Shown here in pieces: positions 44,102 to 52,381 of a stretch of 56,685 nucleotides of DNA. Each line of letters begins with the position of its first letter. Positions within the stretch are counted from its first letter, which is position 1. The stretch comes from Yoonia sp. (GTDB lineage Bacteria > Pseudomonadota > Alphaproteobacteria > Rhodobacterales > Rhodobacteraceae). The notes beneath the pieces were generated by a model. The model worked only from the letters and a program-made list of their open reading frames with translations. It did no database searches and was not told where the DNA came from. The stretch spans positions 1 to 56,685 of the forward strand of contig NZ_JAFMHJ010000020.1 in the NCBI RefSeq assembly GCF_017854565.1. The letters run 5' to 3'. The position numbers were made by a program, and so were the translations under genes.

Positions 44102-44937
44102 TGAAAAAACTTGTCCTGACCGGGGCCGCTGGCCGCCTTGGATCATATCTCCGCGAACCGTTGACGCGGATGTGCGACACGCTGGTGTCTACAGACCGTG
44201 CTGCCGAGATCGGCAAACTCTATTCCGGCGAAACCTATGTGCAGGCCGATCTGACCGACCTTGCCGCGATGGAGGAGATACTCAAAGACGCTGATATGGT
44301 TGTTCATTTCGGTGCCATCGGGGACGAGGCTGCGTGGGACGACATCCTACAATCCAACATCGTCGGTGCCTATAATGTGTGGGAAGCGGCCTACCGCAAC
44401 GGGGTCAAGCGGGTGGTTTATGCCAGTTCTGTGCATGCGGTTGGGATGCATCTGAAAACCGATACCATCGGCCTTGATGCGCCGCACCGGCCCGACACCT
44501 ATTACGGGCTTGCAAAGTGTTTTTGCGAAGACCTTGCCAGCCTCTATTGGGACAAGCGCGGCGTGGAATCTGTGTGTATGCGGATATTTTCGTGTGCGCA
44601 GGCCAATAATGCCCGCAGTATCGGCACTTGGCTGTCGTATGATGACCTGATCCATTTGGTGGAACGTGCGATCGACAGTCCTGTCGTGGGGTTTACGGTC
44701 GTCTATGGAATCTCGGACAATGACCGGGCGGTCGTGGATAATTCCAAGGCCGGGCATCTTGGTTATCGGCCAAAGGACAACGCGGAACAATTCGCTAAAG
44801 CGGTCTTTGCGGCTACCCCGCCGCTGGACAACAAGGACCTTGCCAATCTGTGTATTGGCGGCCCTTTTGCGACGGTCGAGCTGGGCAATTCTGGCGTGGC
44901 AACGATGGGCGTGGTGGATGATCGCAAAACAACCTGA
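44101..44937 (+). CDS. NAD-dependent epimerase/dehydratase, uronate dehydrogenase-like
   Basis: 278 residues from the ATG that shares its A with the previous stop. VLTGAAGRLGSYL is the NAD-binding Rossmann motif (GxxGxxG). The catalytic YxxxK is in RPDTYYGLAKCFCEDLASLY, and VYASSVHAVG carries the active-site Ser. These blocks match the uronate dehydrogenase branch of the extended SDR family, which oxidises galacturonate or glucuronate to aldarolactones. With the aldolase upstream, a uronate or deoxy-sugar-acid route is possible, but the hydantoinase and amine-oxidase genes in the same operon do not belong to any uronate pathway I know. The NAD-dependent dehydrogenase call is firm; the substrate is not. 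Confidence 0.85.
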   Translation: MKKLVLTGAAGRLGSYLREPLTRMCDTLVSTDRAAEIGKLYSGETYVQADLTDLAAMEEILKDADMVVHFGAIGDEAAWDDILQSNIVGAYNVWEAAYRNGVKRVVYASSVHAVGMHLKTDTIGLDAPHRPDTYYGLAKCFCEDLASLYWDKRGVESVCMRIFSCAQANNARSIGTWLSYDDLIHLVERAIDSPVVGFTVVYGISDNDRAVVDNSKAGHLGYRPKDNAEQFAKAVFAATPPLDNKDLANLCIGGPFATVELGNSGVATMGVVDDRKTT

Positions 44938-45058
44938 TTTGCAGGTCGCCCGCGCCGGGACGTGGCAATCTGCGGTTTGAATGCATTGAAAGGTTTTCGT
45001 TTTGGTGGTGGCCTGCCGACGGTCGGTTCGGTTTTGCCGATCCGGCCTGATGCGCCCA

Positions 45059-47423
45059 CTATTGCTGCGCGGCGGTTGCTGCGCCTCTGTTGTTATATGT
45101 CGTCATATTCTGTGCCAGTGCCGCCGCCGACATCGGCTGTGAAAAGAAGTAGCCCTGCAATTCGTCACAGCCTTTTTCGCGCAAGATTATGGCTTTTTCT
45201 TCACTGTCGACGCCTTCGGCAATGACTCTGGCATTCATCGAACGTGCCAGTTCGATGATCGACGACACCATTTGACCTGCCCGTTCACTTTTTCCCAGCG
45301 GAGAGATAATTCTTCGGTCAATTTTCAAGGAGTCCGGTTCGATGCTCAGGACGCTATTGATAGAGGCATGGCCAGAGCCGAAATCGTCGACATCCACCTT
45401 AAAGCCCATATCCTTGAGGGTATCTATCGCCATGACAAGGTGTTGGCTGGCATCTTCATACGAAATCGATTCCAGAATTTCGAAGACGTAGCCTTTCCGT
45501 TTCTCATGAGGAATCAATTTCAGATGCTGCAGGAACAGTGGATCAATGATCCGTGACGCGCTCACATTGAATGCGACACTTGGCAGGATAATCCCCGCCG
45601 TTTTCAGCACCGCGACGGCCCGTTCGGCCGCTTCAAAAATTACTGTGTCAAGTTCGGCTTCCAAGCCAAGCTGCTTTGCTATTCCCAGAAATTTGATGGG
45701 GCTCAGGACACCATCAATAGGATGCTCCCATCTGGCCAAGACTTCGACGCCCGATAGTTTCCAGGTGCGTGCATCATGTTGGGTCTGAAAATACGGAACA
45801 AATTCGCCGTCACCAAGTGCCTGCATAAACCGATCGGCAAGCGCTCTTTCTTGTTTTGCCGCTTTGCGCATATCATTCGAAAAGTTGACGATTTTCCCCC
45901 GACCGTCGGCCTTGGCTTGATAAAGCGCGGCATCGGCATTGCTGAGAAGTTCGCTGGGCGCAGTAATGCTGGGGTCGCCGATGGCGATGCCAAAACTGGC
46001 CCCAAAAATACATCGCTTTTTGCCATAGCTCACCGGATGTTTGATGGCATGAAGCAGACGCGAGGCGAGTATTGTGGCGTCCTGCAATTGGGTGCCGGGT
46101 GCGCAAAGCACGACAAATTCGTCACCGCCAACGCGGGCTGGCAAATCATCCTCGCGTGTGTGTTCGGTCAGCAGTTTTGCGACGATGCGCAGCACATGGT
46201 CACCAGCCAGCATCATGGCCAAGCACATCATTGACCTGTTTGAACCGATCCAGATCAATACGGATCAGCGATGCTGGGCCGATTTCCATCTGCGCGTGTA
46301 GCGCGACATCAAGCTGTCGCCTGTTGGCCAGCCCTGTCAACGGGTCGGTCAGCGATTGCCGTTCAACGGCGTCTTTGGCTTTCTTGAGCGTTCGCGTGTA
46401 TTCACGCTGCTTTCTGGCATTGCGTACCGCGTCGGTAATGTTTGTGCGGGTAATGACCTGATCACCAAACTCCGTCTGACTGAACCGCACCAAGACATGT
46501 CGGTCGTCTGAAATTTCCAACTGTACATCATCATGGTCAGACCGCATCTGCAGCACGTGCCCCGAAACGAAATCAGCCGTGTCGAGACCGTTTGTCTGGT
46601 AAAAACCCTTGTCCGCCGCGTCATTCATGATCTCGATGGCTGTCATGCCGTCGCGGATGAACGCGGGGTTCGGATGTGACAGTTCCCGATACCGATCATT
46701 GCAGGTCAGAAGAACCCTCTCCTTGTTGAAAAGCGCAAAACCATCAGACGATGCCTGTATGGCAAGCGAAAACCGCTGCGCCATGCGCTGCATTTCGATC
46801 GTTTGGTCGGATTGCGACCGCCACGCCCGGACAAGTTTCGCCGCGACCAGACTGAATAACAGCCCTAACCCGGTGCTCGCGATTAGTGTCGATATCTTGA
46901 CCAGCAGGCCCAGCTTGCCTTCGATGATGTCGACAAAAGGTTGAAATGCAAAACTGTCCTCCCGCATCCGCAGCAATCCGCGTTTGAAGTAGAAGACAAG
47001 GTAGGGGGTCGTTTGCACAATGTGCCGGGCATCATTACTTTCGATCAGCCCGTTGAGGCGCGCCAAAAGCAGTTCAGAGGTTCTGATATCATACTTGCAG
47101 ATATCCAGCGCAGATCCAACGCCAAGCCAGTGAAACGCTCTGGTTTCGAGTGCCGACAGGTTTGCGACACACCAGATTGCCTGTGCCTGTGCGGCTGCAA
47201 CATGCGCGCGCAGCACTTCTATTTCGGATTTCTCCAATTTGGGATGTTCTTCGAGATAGTCCATGGCGCGTTGCGTTTCGCTCAGATGGATAAAGTTGTT
47301 CTTGCGGTATTCGCTGGCAAGTTTCAAGTAGTGATAGCCAAGAAATGCGATCCCTGTTGAAAGAAGCAGGATCGCCGCAAACAGGCCGAGCATTCTTGTA
47401 AGCGCCATTTTTTGCTCTGCCAT
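45059..47423 (-). pseudogene. GGDEF-EAL cyclic-di-GMP signalling protein, split by a 4-bp duplication
   Basis: The first part (47423 to 46200, 407 residues) has two membrane segments (about 9-31 and 171-200) flanking a periplasmic helical sensor, a PAS domain (about 215-340) and the start of a GGDEF domain (DPLTGLANRRQ onward). It stops after VLGHDAGW. The rest continues in another frame as GDHVLRIVAKLL, RVGGDEFVVL, then a full EAL domain (GVEVLARWEHP, FNVSAS, DVDDFGSGHASI) to 45059. The expected join GHDAG-GDHVL-type reading is restored if one copy of a duplicated CCAG at 46203-46210 is removed, giving 786 residues. The GGDEF and EAL active residues are intact, so the lesion looks recent. 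Full function would need reversion. The second frame can start only inside the GGDEF domain. Confidence 0.88.
46203..46210. repeat. 4-bp tandem duplication (CCAG twice) causing the GGDEF-EAL frameshift
   Basis: The + strand reads CACCAGCCAGCATC. In coding orientation GATGCTGGCTGGTGAC contains CTGG twice where a single copy would keep GHDAGDHV in frame. Slippage or template misalignment would explain both gain and loss. Confidence 0.85.
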
Positions 47424-47508
47424 CTATGATTAAGCTAAAATTACATTACTCTCCCTATACGGTATGTATTGATGGGCGGTAAAAATATCTCAGCGGTCTT
47501 GCGGCAGG

Positions 47509-47934
47509 TTATGATTTGCGGCCTTGCCCTGACTTGATCCCCAACAGGATCAATGCCACGCCTGTCACCTGCGCCCACAGGTTGCCGGGTGTGCCGGTCA
47601 TGATATCCAGCGCCACACCAGAAATCATCTGACCGGCAATGATCAGGATGGCGGTTTGCGCGGCCCCGAGCCGGGAAATGAGCCAGCTGCCAGCCGCGAT
47701 GAAAACCATCCCGACGGGGCCGCCCAAGAAGGCCCACCATGGGGCCGCCTGCGGTTGCCCGGCAAACAGCCCGCCGAACAGCAGGGCGGCAAAGCTGAGG
47801 AACGTCAGCCCCACGACATGATTCCACAATGACGACTCCGTCGCGGATGTCGATAACGCCAGCCGACCGTTTATCTGGCGTGACAGCGACACCAGCACAC
47901 CGGCAAGTATCGCAAGACCGGCAAGCCAGATCAT
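47509..47934 (-). CDS. DUF606 (YdcZ-like) small drug/metabolite-type membrane protein
   Basis: 141 residues with four to five hydrophobic helices (WLAGLAILAGVLVSLSRQIN, LTFLSFAALLFGGLF, PVGMVFIAAGSWLISRLG, AAQTAILIIAGQMISGVALD, VTGVALILLGI). The pattern N-G-R-L-A at the first helix end and GAAQTAILIIAGQM are typical of DUF606 half-size transporters in the DMT superfamily. It overlaps the second, related gene by 4 bp, and such genes often form heterodimeric pairs. The substrate is unknown. It is the second gene of this two-gene unit. Confidence 0.85.
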   Translation of the reverse strand: MIWLAGLAILAGVLVSLSRQINGRLALSTSATESSLWNHVVGLTFLSFAALLFGGLFAGQPQAAPWWAFLGGPVGMVFIAAGSWLISRLGAAQTAILIIAGQMISGVALDIMTGTPGNLWAQVTGVALILLGIKSGQGRKS

Positions 47935-48395
47935 GCGCCGCGCCCAAAGAAGATCAGGATCATGCTGCCAGCGATGATCAGGGCCAAAGATTTATACTCC
48001 TGTCGCCCCGGCAGCCGCTTGGGTAATCCAAACAGCCCGCGCATATCGGCAAACAGGCTGAATATCATCTGCCCGACAAGTCCCAGCGCGATGGTCCCTG
48101 ACAGAGCCAGGGCCGTGTTCACAGTGAAAGACGTCAGCATGACGGTGAATGCCCCTGATACGCCGCCCAGATAGGTCCAGATGGGTGGGCGCGCCATCGC
48201 GGCGCGTCTTGGTCTGAGGACCGCCAGCATGATCAGGGCCGCGCACGTCCCGGTCAGGTGCGGTATCCACGATGCAAAAAGTAGTGAGCCGTAAATCGCC
48301 AAAATGCCGTTAAATTGCACCATCAGTGTTATCAGGCCGCCAGCGGCAACGGCCGCAGCAAAATGGTAGAACCGGGGTGGAGGCATGTCGGACAT
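47931..48395 (-). CDS. DUF606 (YdcZ-like) membrane protein, partner of the downstream gene
   Basis: 154 residues with about five hydrophobic helices (FAAAVAAGGLITLMVQFNG, LLFASWIPHLTGTCAALIML, LGGVSGAFTVMLTSFTVNTA, ALSGTIALGLVGQMIFSLF, SLALIIAGSMILIFFG). It aligns in layout with its neighbour, including a G-L-V-G-Q-M segment that matches A-G-Q-M there, as expected for an antiparallel pair of half-transporters. Its stop overlaps the start of the neighbour (ATGA), so the pair is translationally coupled. Substrate and regulation are not visible. Confidence 0.85.
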   Translation of the reverse strand: MSDMPPPRFYHFAAAVAAGGLITLMVQFNGILAIYGSLLFASWIPHLTGTCAALIMLAVLRPRRAAMARPPIWTYLGGVSGAFTVMLTSFTVNTALALSGTIALGLVGQMIFSLFADMRGLFGLPKRLPGRQEYKSLALIIAGSMILIFFGRGA

Positions 48396-48407
48396 GACCG
48401 TTCATGT

Positions 48408-48863
48408 CTAGGTTTCTGGCCCCACGCGCAATCCGTGTTGGGCACGGATGCTGCCAAAATGCTGCATTTTGTGCTGTGGCCGCGATGTTTTGATCCGTCG
48501 CAGCTGGGTCACCACCGCTTTGTGATCGCCGCGCAAGTACATTGCGGCATGTCTGACAACCCATGCCGGCAGGACATCTATCGCATAGGCAAAAAGAACG
48601 ATGCGCTGCTCTGCCTGTGTCAGGGCCTCGAATGGGAGGGTGCAGTTTTGTTTGCGCATCAGGTCAACCGCCAGCGGCATCAACGCCGAACCGGCAAGGT
48701 CGGTTGCACCAATCTCCGGTGCAACCGCGCTTTCTGCGATCGCCGATTGAAAAGCGGCGGTCACTCCTCGCTTGAGGCGGTTGAACTTGCGTCTCACCAC
48801 ATAGTCAAGCGTGAGCCACACCGCCGCCACACTGATTAACAAAATACTAACAAAAAGGGGCAT
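48408..48863 (-). CDS. Hypothetical protein with N-terminal membrane anchor
   Basis: 151 residues, not recognised. Residues 1-23 are one hydrophobic helix (FVSILLISVAAVWLTLDYVV) followed by basic residues, so the rest should face the cytoplasm. The remainder is soluble and mixed, with Ala-rich helices and a basic C-terminus. It lies 12 bp upstream of the DUF606 pair in the same orientation and could be co-transcribed with it. It is divergent from rpsD. Coding is supported by length, position and composition only. Confidence 0.6.
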   Translation of the reverse strand: MPLFVSILLISVAAVWLTLDYVVRRKFNRLKRGVTAAFQSAIAESAVAPEIGATDLAGSALMPLAVDLMRKQNCTLPFEALTQAEQRIVLFAYAIDVLPAWVVRHAAMYLRGDHKAVVTQLRRIKTSRPQHKMQHFGSIRAQHGLRVGPET

Positions 48864-48985
48864 CTTTGAACCTCATTAACGCCCCAAGGCCTGATATAGC
48901 CCCTCGGTGTGGTTACATTTAGACATAAACTGTGCATTACTGCGACACTTGTAAAACGCCACATGACCAGCTTTGGAATAGAGCG

Positions 48986-49013
48986 TTGACAGGGCGGGAT
49001 TCCTGCTTATAAG
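48986..49013 (+). promoter_or_regulatory. Sigma-70-type promoter of rpsD
   Basis: TTGACA (48986-48991), a 16-bp spacer and TATAAG (49008-49013) lie about 108 bp before the rpsD start, so the leader is roughly 100 bases. The leader holds a short hairpin, CCCGG-CAAAAT-CCGGG (49062-49077), whose role is unknown; S4 feedback control is known in other bacteria but no such structure can be proved here. Confidence 0.7.
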
Positions 49014-49120
49014 CCCAACATTCATTGGTGTTGGTGGACTGCGCAAGCAGAACCCTGTCGTCCCGGCAAAATCCGGGGAAAGGACAACGCCCTTCATCAC
49101 ATACAGAAGGAGATCAGCGT

Positions 49121-49741
49121 ATGACTAAACGTACCGCTGCCAAACATAAAATTGACCGTCGGATGGGTGAAAACATCTGGGGTCGGCCGAAATCCCCCGT
49201 TAATCGTCGTGAATATGGCCCCGGTCAGCACGGCCAGCGCCGCAAAGGCAAGATCTCGGACTTCGGGATACAGCTGCGTGCCAAGCAGAAGCTCAAGGGC
49301 TATTACGGCGACCTGACTGAAAAGCAATTCCGCCGCATTTATGGCGAAGCTGAACGCGTCAAGGGTGACACCGGTGAGAACCTTATTGGTCTGCTCGAGC
49401 GTCGCCTGGATGCTGTCGTATACCGCGCCAAATTCGTGCCGACTGTTTTCGCAGCCCGTCAGTTTGTGAACCACGGCCACGTGACCGTGAACGGCCAGCG
49501 TGTGAACATCCCATCCTACCGGGTCAAAGAGGGCGACGTGATCGAAGTCCGTCAGAAGTCCAAGCAGATGGAACTGGTCCTTGTGGCAAGCCAACTGCCA
49601 GAGCGCGATGTGCCTGATTACATGGATGTTGATCACTCGAAGATGATTGCGACATTCGTGCGCACACCGGGTCTGGGCGACGTGCCGTACCCAGTGACGA
49701 TGGAACCAAATCTGGTTGTCGAATTCTACGCCAAGAACTAA
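49121..49741 (+). CDS. rpsD: 30S ribosomal protein S4
   Basis: 206 residues with AAGGAGA before the ATG; the upstream part of the open frame is not used. The sequence has the S4 start ([19 protein letters not shown]), the RNA-binding S4 domain ([20 protein letters not shown] and [20 protein letters not shown]) and the standard C-terminus. It nucleates assembly of the 30S body by binding 16S rRNA. It is transcribed alone, from the promoter at 48986 to the terminator at 49766, as is usual in Rhodobacterales, where rpsD is outside the alpha operon. Confidence 0.97.
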   Translation: MTKRTAAKHKIDRRMGENIWGRPKSPVNRREYGPGQHGQRRKGKISDFGIQLRAKQKLKGYYGDLTEKQFRRIYGEAERVKGDTGENLIGLLERRLDAVVYRAKFVPTVFAARQFVNHGHVTVNGQRVNIPSYRVKEGDVIEVRQKSKQMELVLVASQLPERDVPDYMDVDHSKMIATFVRTPGLGDVPYPVTMEPNLVVEFYAKN

Positions 49742-49765
49742 GCCGTTCCGGGTATTGATTTGCAG

Positions 49766-49795
49766 AAGGCCGCGCCGTTTGGCGCGGCCTTTTTG
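49766..49795 (+). terminator. Rho-independent terminator of rpsD
   Basis: An 11-bp perfect stem, AAGGCCGCGCC (49766-49776) and GGCGCGGCCTT (49781-49791), with a GTTT loop and a T-run, starts 24 bp after the rpsD stop. Confidence 0.93.
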
Positions 49796-49848
49796 TTTGG
49801 CGTTTCATGGGTTCGGGCCGCCGTTGCTGCTGCACAATGGCCCATGGC

Positions 49849-50649
49849 TCAGAAACGCACGGCGCGTTCTGGCGTGAGGCGATATACCTCTGCGGTAAGT
49901 TGACTGGCCTGCATGAACCGCGCGATCGTGCCAAACGTAGCAGTCGCCACGACGGGCCCGTGATCCACCGTTGTCAGCGCGGCGGACGCGATCGTCGCAA
50001 GCGACCGCTTCAACCCGTTCACGGGAATAGTCTGCGGTGTGAAATGGGCGCCAATATCGGCCTTGATCTGGTTTATGTCCTGCGTGCCATAAATGCTTGC
50101 CATCAGCACGTTCAGGGTATGTTCGGTGCAATTCTGGAATTGGCGCGTGGCGGGGTTTGCCAGTACCGAATAATTTGGGTTGTGCAGGGCGGCGTATGTT
50201 GGGCTCGCAATGACGGCGAGCAGCTTGCGTTGCAGTCTTGGGTCGGGAATGATGATGCCTGCATCAAGACGGTGGGCACCAGCGAAGAAATCAGCAGGGC
50301 TGTCCTGGATCAGATCGCTGCGGGTCGGCGCGTCGGCCCGTTGATACAGGTTGTAGACGCGGTAGCCTTGGCCCGTGGTGCCATCCGCCAGCGTGATCTG
50401 GGAATAGACCCAAAATCCAACATGGGTATAGGTGACGCCATCAGGCAATTGGGACGGATCGCGCCCCATCCGCGCGACGATTGCGACTTGTGCGCCGCGC
50501 GCAGCAAGGTCTTGCTGGACCCGATTGGAAAATGCGGCAACATCGGCGGACGGCAGAACTGAGTCGCCTGCCTGACTGCTCCCCGCGACCGCAAATGCGG
50601 GTGTGATGGTCAATAGGACGGCAAAAAACACAAAAATAATACGGATCAT
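49849..50649 (-). CDS. DUF2145 family secreted protein
   Basis: 266 residues from the ATG at 50649, chosen for the ribosome site AAGGGAG just upstream; an ATG 24 bp further back lacks one. Residues 1-20 are a signal peptide (MIRIIFVFFAVLLTITPAFA). The body shows the DUF2145 blocks LPDGVTYTHVGFWVYSQI, YRVYNLYQ, RSDLIQDSPADFF and NCTEHTLNVLMA. The family has an NlpC/P60-like arrangement of Cys and His residues, visible here as THVGF and NCTEH, which hints at a periplasmic amidase or acyltransferase fold, though function is not established. It follows a small secreted protein by 20 bp, under the operator-bracketed promoter at 51024-51052. Confidence 0.85.
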   Translation of the reverse strand: MIRIIFVFFAVLLTITPAFAVAGSSQAGDSVLPSADVAAFSNRVQQDLAARGAQVAIVARMGRDPSQLPDGVTYTHVGFWVYSQITLADGTTGQGYRVYNLYQRADAPTRSDLIQDSPADFFAGAHRLDAGIIIPDPRLQRKLLAVIASPTYAALHNPNYSVLANPATRQFQNCTEHTLNVLMASIYGTQDINQIKADIGAHFTPQTIPVNGLKRSLATIASAALTTVDHGPVVATATFGTIARFMQASQLTAEVYRLTPERAVRF

Positions 50650-50669
50650 CGTGATCTCCCTTGGCTTGA

Positions 50670-50990
50670 TCAATCAAGAGTTGGCGGGCCGTTTGGCTGC
50701 ACTGCGGGCGCGTGCGTGCCATGGTCGGCTGCATGAACGCCGGCACCAAGGGTGAGAGCCCCATCACCAATGCCTTCCAACGCGGCACCTGAAATCACCA
50801 GCGTCGATCCAAATACAAGAAGCGGGACCGCGATGACCGTCGATGCGGCGGATGCGATGGATGCTGATCCTTCGCTTGCGGCTTGGCCGCTCAGGTTAAC
50901 GGACTGTGACGCGTGTTGGCTGCTGGTATCGGCATGGGATGCCGTTGCTGCAAGGCCAAGTGCGAGAGTTACGATCATCGTGCGGCGCAT
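50670..50990 (-). CDS. Small secreted Ala/Ser-rich protein accompanying DUF2145
   Basis: 106 residues from the ATG at 50990, which has AAGGA at a good distance; the longer frame to 51023 reaches into the promoter's first operator. A signal peptide ends at ASHA (residue 20). The mature part has a Ser/Ala-rich stretch and one hydrophobic, possibly membrane-associated segment (TVIAVPLLVFGSTLVISGAAL). Such small proteins are often found next to DUF2145 genes. I cannot assign a function. The gene is first in a two-gene operon controlled by the operator pair upstream. Confidence 0.75.
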   Translation of the reverse strand: MRRTMIVTLALGLAATASHADTSSQHASQSVNLSGQAASEGSASIASAASTVIAVPLLVFGSTLVISGAALEGIGDGALTLGAGVHAADHGTHAPAVQPNGPPTLD

Positions 50991-51009
50991 TTTCGTGTTC
51001 CTTATTTTA

Positions 51010-51022
51010 TGAACTATGTTCA
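51010..51022. promoter_or_regulatory. Operator 1, TGAAC-TAT-GTTCA
   Basis: A 5-3-5 inverted repeat just downstream of the -10 box of the DUF2145-pair promoter, about at the transcription start. It is identical to the core of the second site at 51056-51074 except for one central base. The form suits a TetR-type dimer. Confidence 0.7.
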
Positions 51023-51023
51023 A

Positions 51024-51052
51024 TTGATACGCTGGCCGTGGCTCCCTGTCAA
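51024..51052 (-). promoter_or_regulatory. Sigma-70-type promoter of the DUF2145 pair
   Basis: On the minus strand TTGACA (51052-51047), a 17-bp spacer and TATCAA (51029-51024) form a near-consensus promoter that starts transcription about 25-30 bp upstream of the small secreted protein. Operators lie directly on both sides. Confidence 0.8.
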
Positions 51053-51055
51053 TAT

Positions 51056-51074
51056 AAATGAACGATGTTCATTT
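51056..51074. promoter_or_regulatory. Operator 2, AAATGAAC-GAT-GTTCATTT
   Basis: A perfect 8-3-8 inverted repeat immediately upstream of the -35 box, 49 bp centre to centre from operator 1 and sharing the TGAAC-n-ATGTTCA core. The two together frame the promoter and suggest cooperative repression or looping by one regulator, whose gene is not in the window. Confidence 0.75.
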
Positions 51075-51154
51075 AGTAGTGGTGGCCGGTGGGTGGGCGA
51101 GGGTGCCCAGCCCGCGCTATTTCGGGCCGTGCTCTTTTCATTTGGGGACGCGGA

Positions 51155-51174
51155 CCAGTTTTCTAGAAAATTGG
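51155..51174. promoter_or_regulatory. 20-bp near-perfect palindrome upstream of hisC
   Basis: CCAGTTTTCTAGAAAATTGG is symmetric except for one G/T position in each arm. It is centred about 131 bp before the hisC start, in a stretch that must contain the hisC promoter. It could be an operator or an AT-rich hairpin. No regulator can be named. Confidence 0.35.
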
Positions 51175-51203
51175 TGCCTCTGGCAGGGATATTTTTGCTC
51201 GGA

Positions 51204-51234
51204 AGAAGCGATATTGGCGCGCACTTTCGCTTCT
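51204..51234 (+). other. Hairpin in the hisC leader
   Basis: AGAAGCGA (51204-51211) pairs perfectly with TCGCTTCT (51227-51234) across a 15-base loop, 61 bp before the hisC start. There is no T-run, so it is not a simple terminator. It could affect leader stability or translation. No leader peptide with repeated His codons was seen. Confidence 0.35.
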
Positions 51235-51295
51235 GTCTGGTCAGGACGCAGACTGGGCGCTAGAAGGTGGCAAACGACATCGATTGGACGTGAAA

Positions 51296-52381
51296 ATGGC
51301 TGACGGCATTCAACCGCAACCCGGAATTATGGACATAGCGCTATATGAGGGCGGTGTGGCGCATCTGGACGGGGTGAGCAATGTGCTCAAACTCTCGTCG
51401 AATGAAAATCCATTGGGGCCTAGTGACGCGGCAAAAGACGCCTTTTCGCGCGCTGTGCATAACTTGCACCGCTATCCTTCGACAGACCACGCCGGACTGC
51501 GGCAGGCCATTGGTGATGTCTGGGGCGTCGATCCGGACCGTGTGATTTGTGGCGTCGGCTCGGATGAGATCATCCATTTTTTGAGCCAATGTTATGCCGG
51601 TCCCGGTGACGAGGTGGTACACACGGAGCATGGGTTTGCTCTTTACCGTATTTCGGCTTTGGCGGCCGGGGCCGACCCTGTCGAGGTGCGCGAGCGGGAG
51701 CGTGTCACGGATGTCGACGCAATTCTTGCCGCCTGCACGCAGCGTACAAAGCTGGTGTTTATTGCCAATCCAAATAATCCCACCGGCACCATGATTGGCG
51801 GTGCGGAAGTTGCACGGCTGGCGGACGGATTGCCGCCGCAAGCGATCCTTGTTCTGGATGGCGCTTATGCGGAATATGTTGATGGCTACGATGCGGGCCT
51901 TGCGTTGATTGAGAGCCGCGAGAACGTTGTCATGACCCGTACTTTCTCCAAGATTTATGGGCTGGGCGGTTTGCGGATCGGCTGGGGATATGGCCCGCAA
52001 TCAATTATTGATGTGATGAACCGCATTCGCGGACCATTCAACATGTCGGCGGCGGCGTTGGTGACCGCAGAAGCTGCGGTTCGCGACACGGATTATACGG
52101 AAAAGTGCCGGGTCGAGAACGCGAAGTGGCGCGAGTGGATGGCCACAGCGCTGGCGGAACTGGGCGTGCCCTCTGATACATCCACCGCGAATTTTGTGCT
52201 GGCGCGGTTCGCGGATGACGCCGAAGCTGCGGCCTGTGATGCCCATCTGCGCGCCGCGGGCATCATTGTGCGACAGGTTTCTGGCTACAAATTACCCTAT
52301 TGCCTGCGTATTACAGTGGGCGACGAAAGCGCCTGCCGCCGCGTTGTGCACGCCGTAGCCCAGTTCAAGGGGGCCATCTGA
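51296..52381 (+). CDS. hisC: Histidinol-phosphate aminotransferase
   Basis: 361 residues from the ATG at 51296; a TTG in frame lies 12 bases upstream. It transfers an amino group between histidinol phosphate and 2-oxoglutarate, using PLP, and in many alphaproteobacteria also serves tyrosine and phenylalanine formation. [34 protein letters not shown] and the PLP-lysine motif [15 protein letters not shown] appear in order. It overlaps the following prephenate/arogenate dehydrogenase gene (TGATG), which supports a role in aromatic amino-acid synthesis. Confidence 0.93.
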   Translation: MADGIQPQPGIMDIALYEGGVAHLDGVSNVLKLSSNENPLGPSDAAKDAFSRAVHNLHRYPSTDHAGLRQAIGDVWGVDPDRVICGVGSDEIIHFLSQCYAGPGDEVVHTEHGFALYRISALAAGADPVEVRERERVTDVDAILAACTQRTKLVFIANPNNPTGTMIGGAEVARLADGLPPQAILVLDGAYAEYVDGYDAGLALIESRENVVMTRTFSKIYGLGGLRIGWGYGPQSIIDVMNRIRGPFNMSAAALVTAEAAVRDTDYTEKCRVENAKWREWMATALAELGVPSDTSTANFVLARFADDAEAAACDAHLRAAGIIVRQVSGYKLPYCLRITVGDESACRRVVHAVAQFKGAI

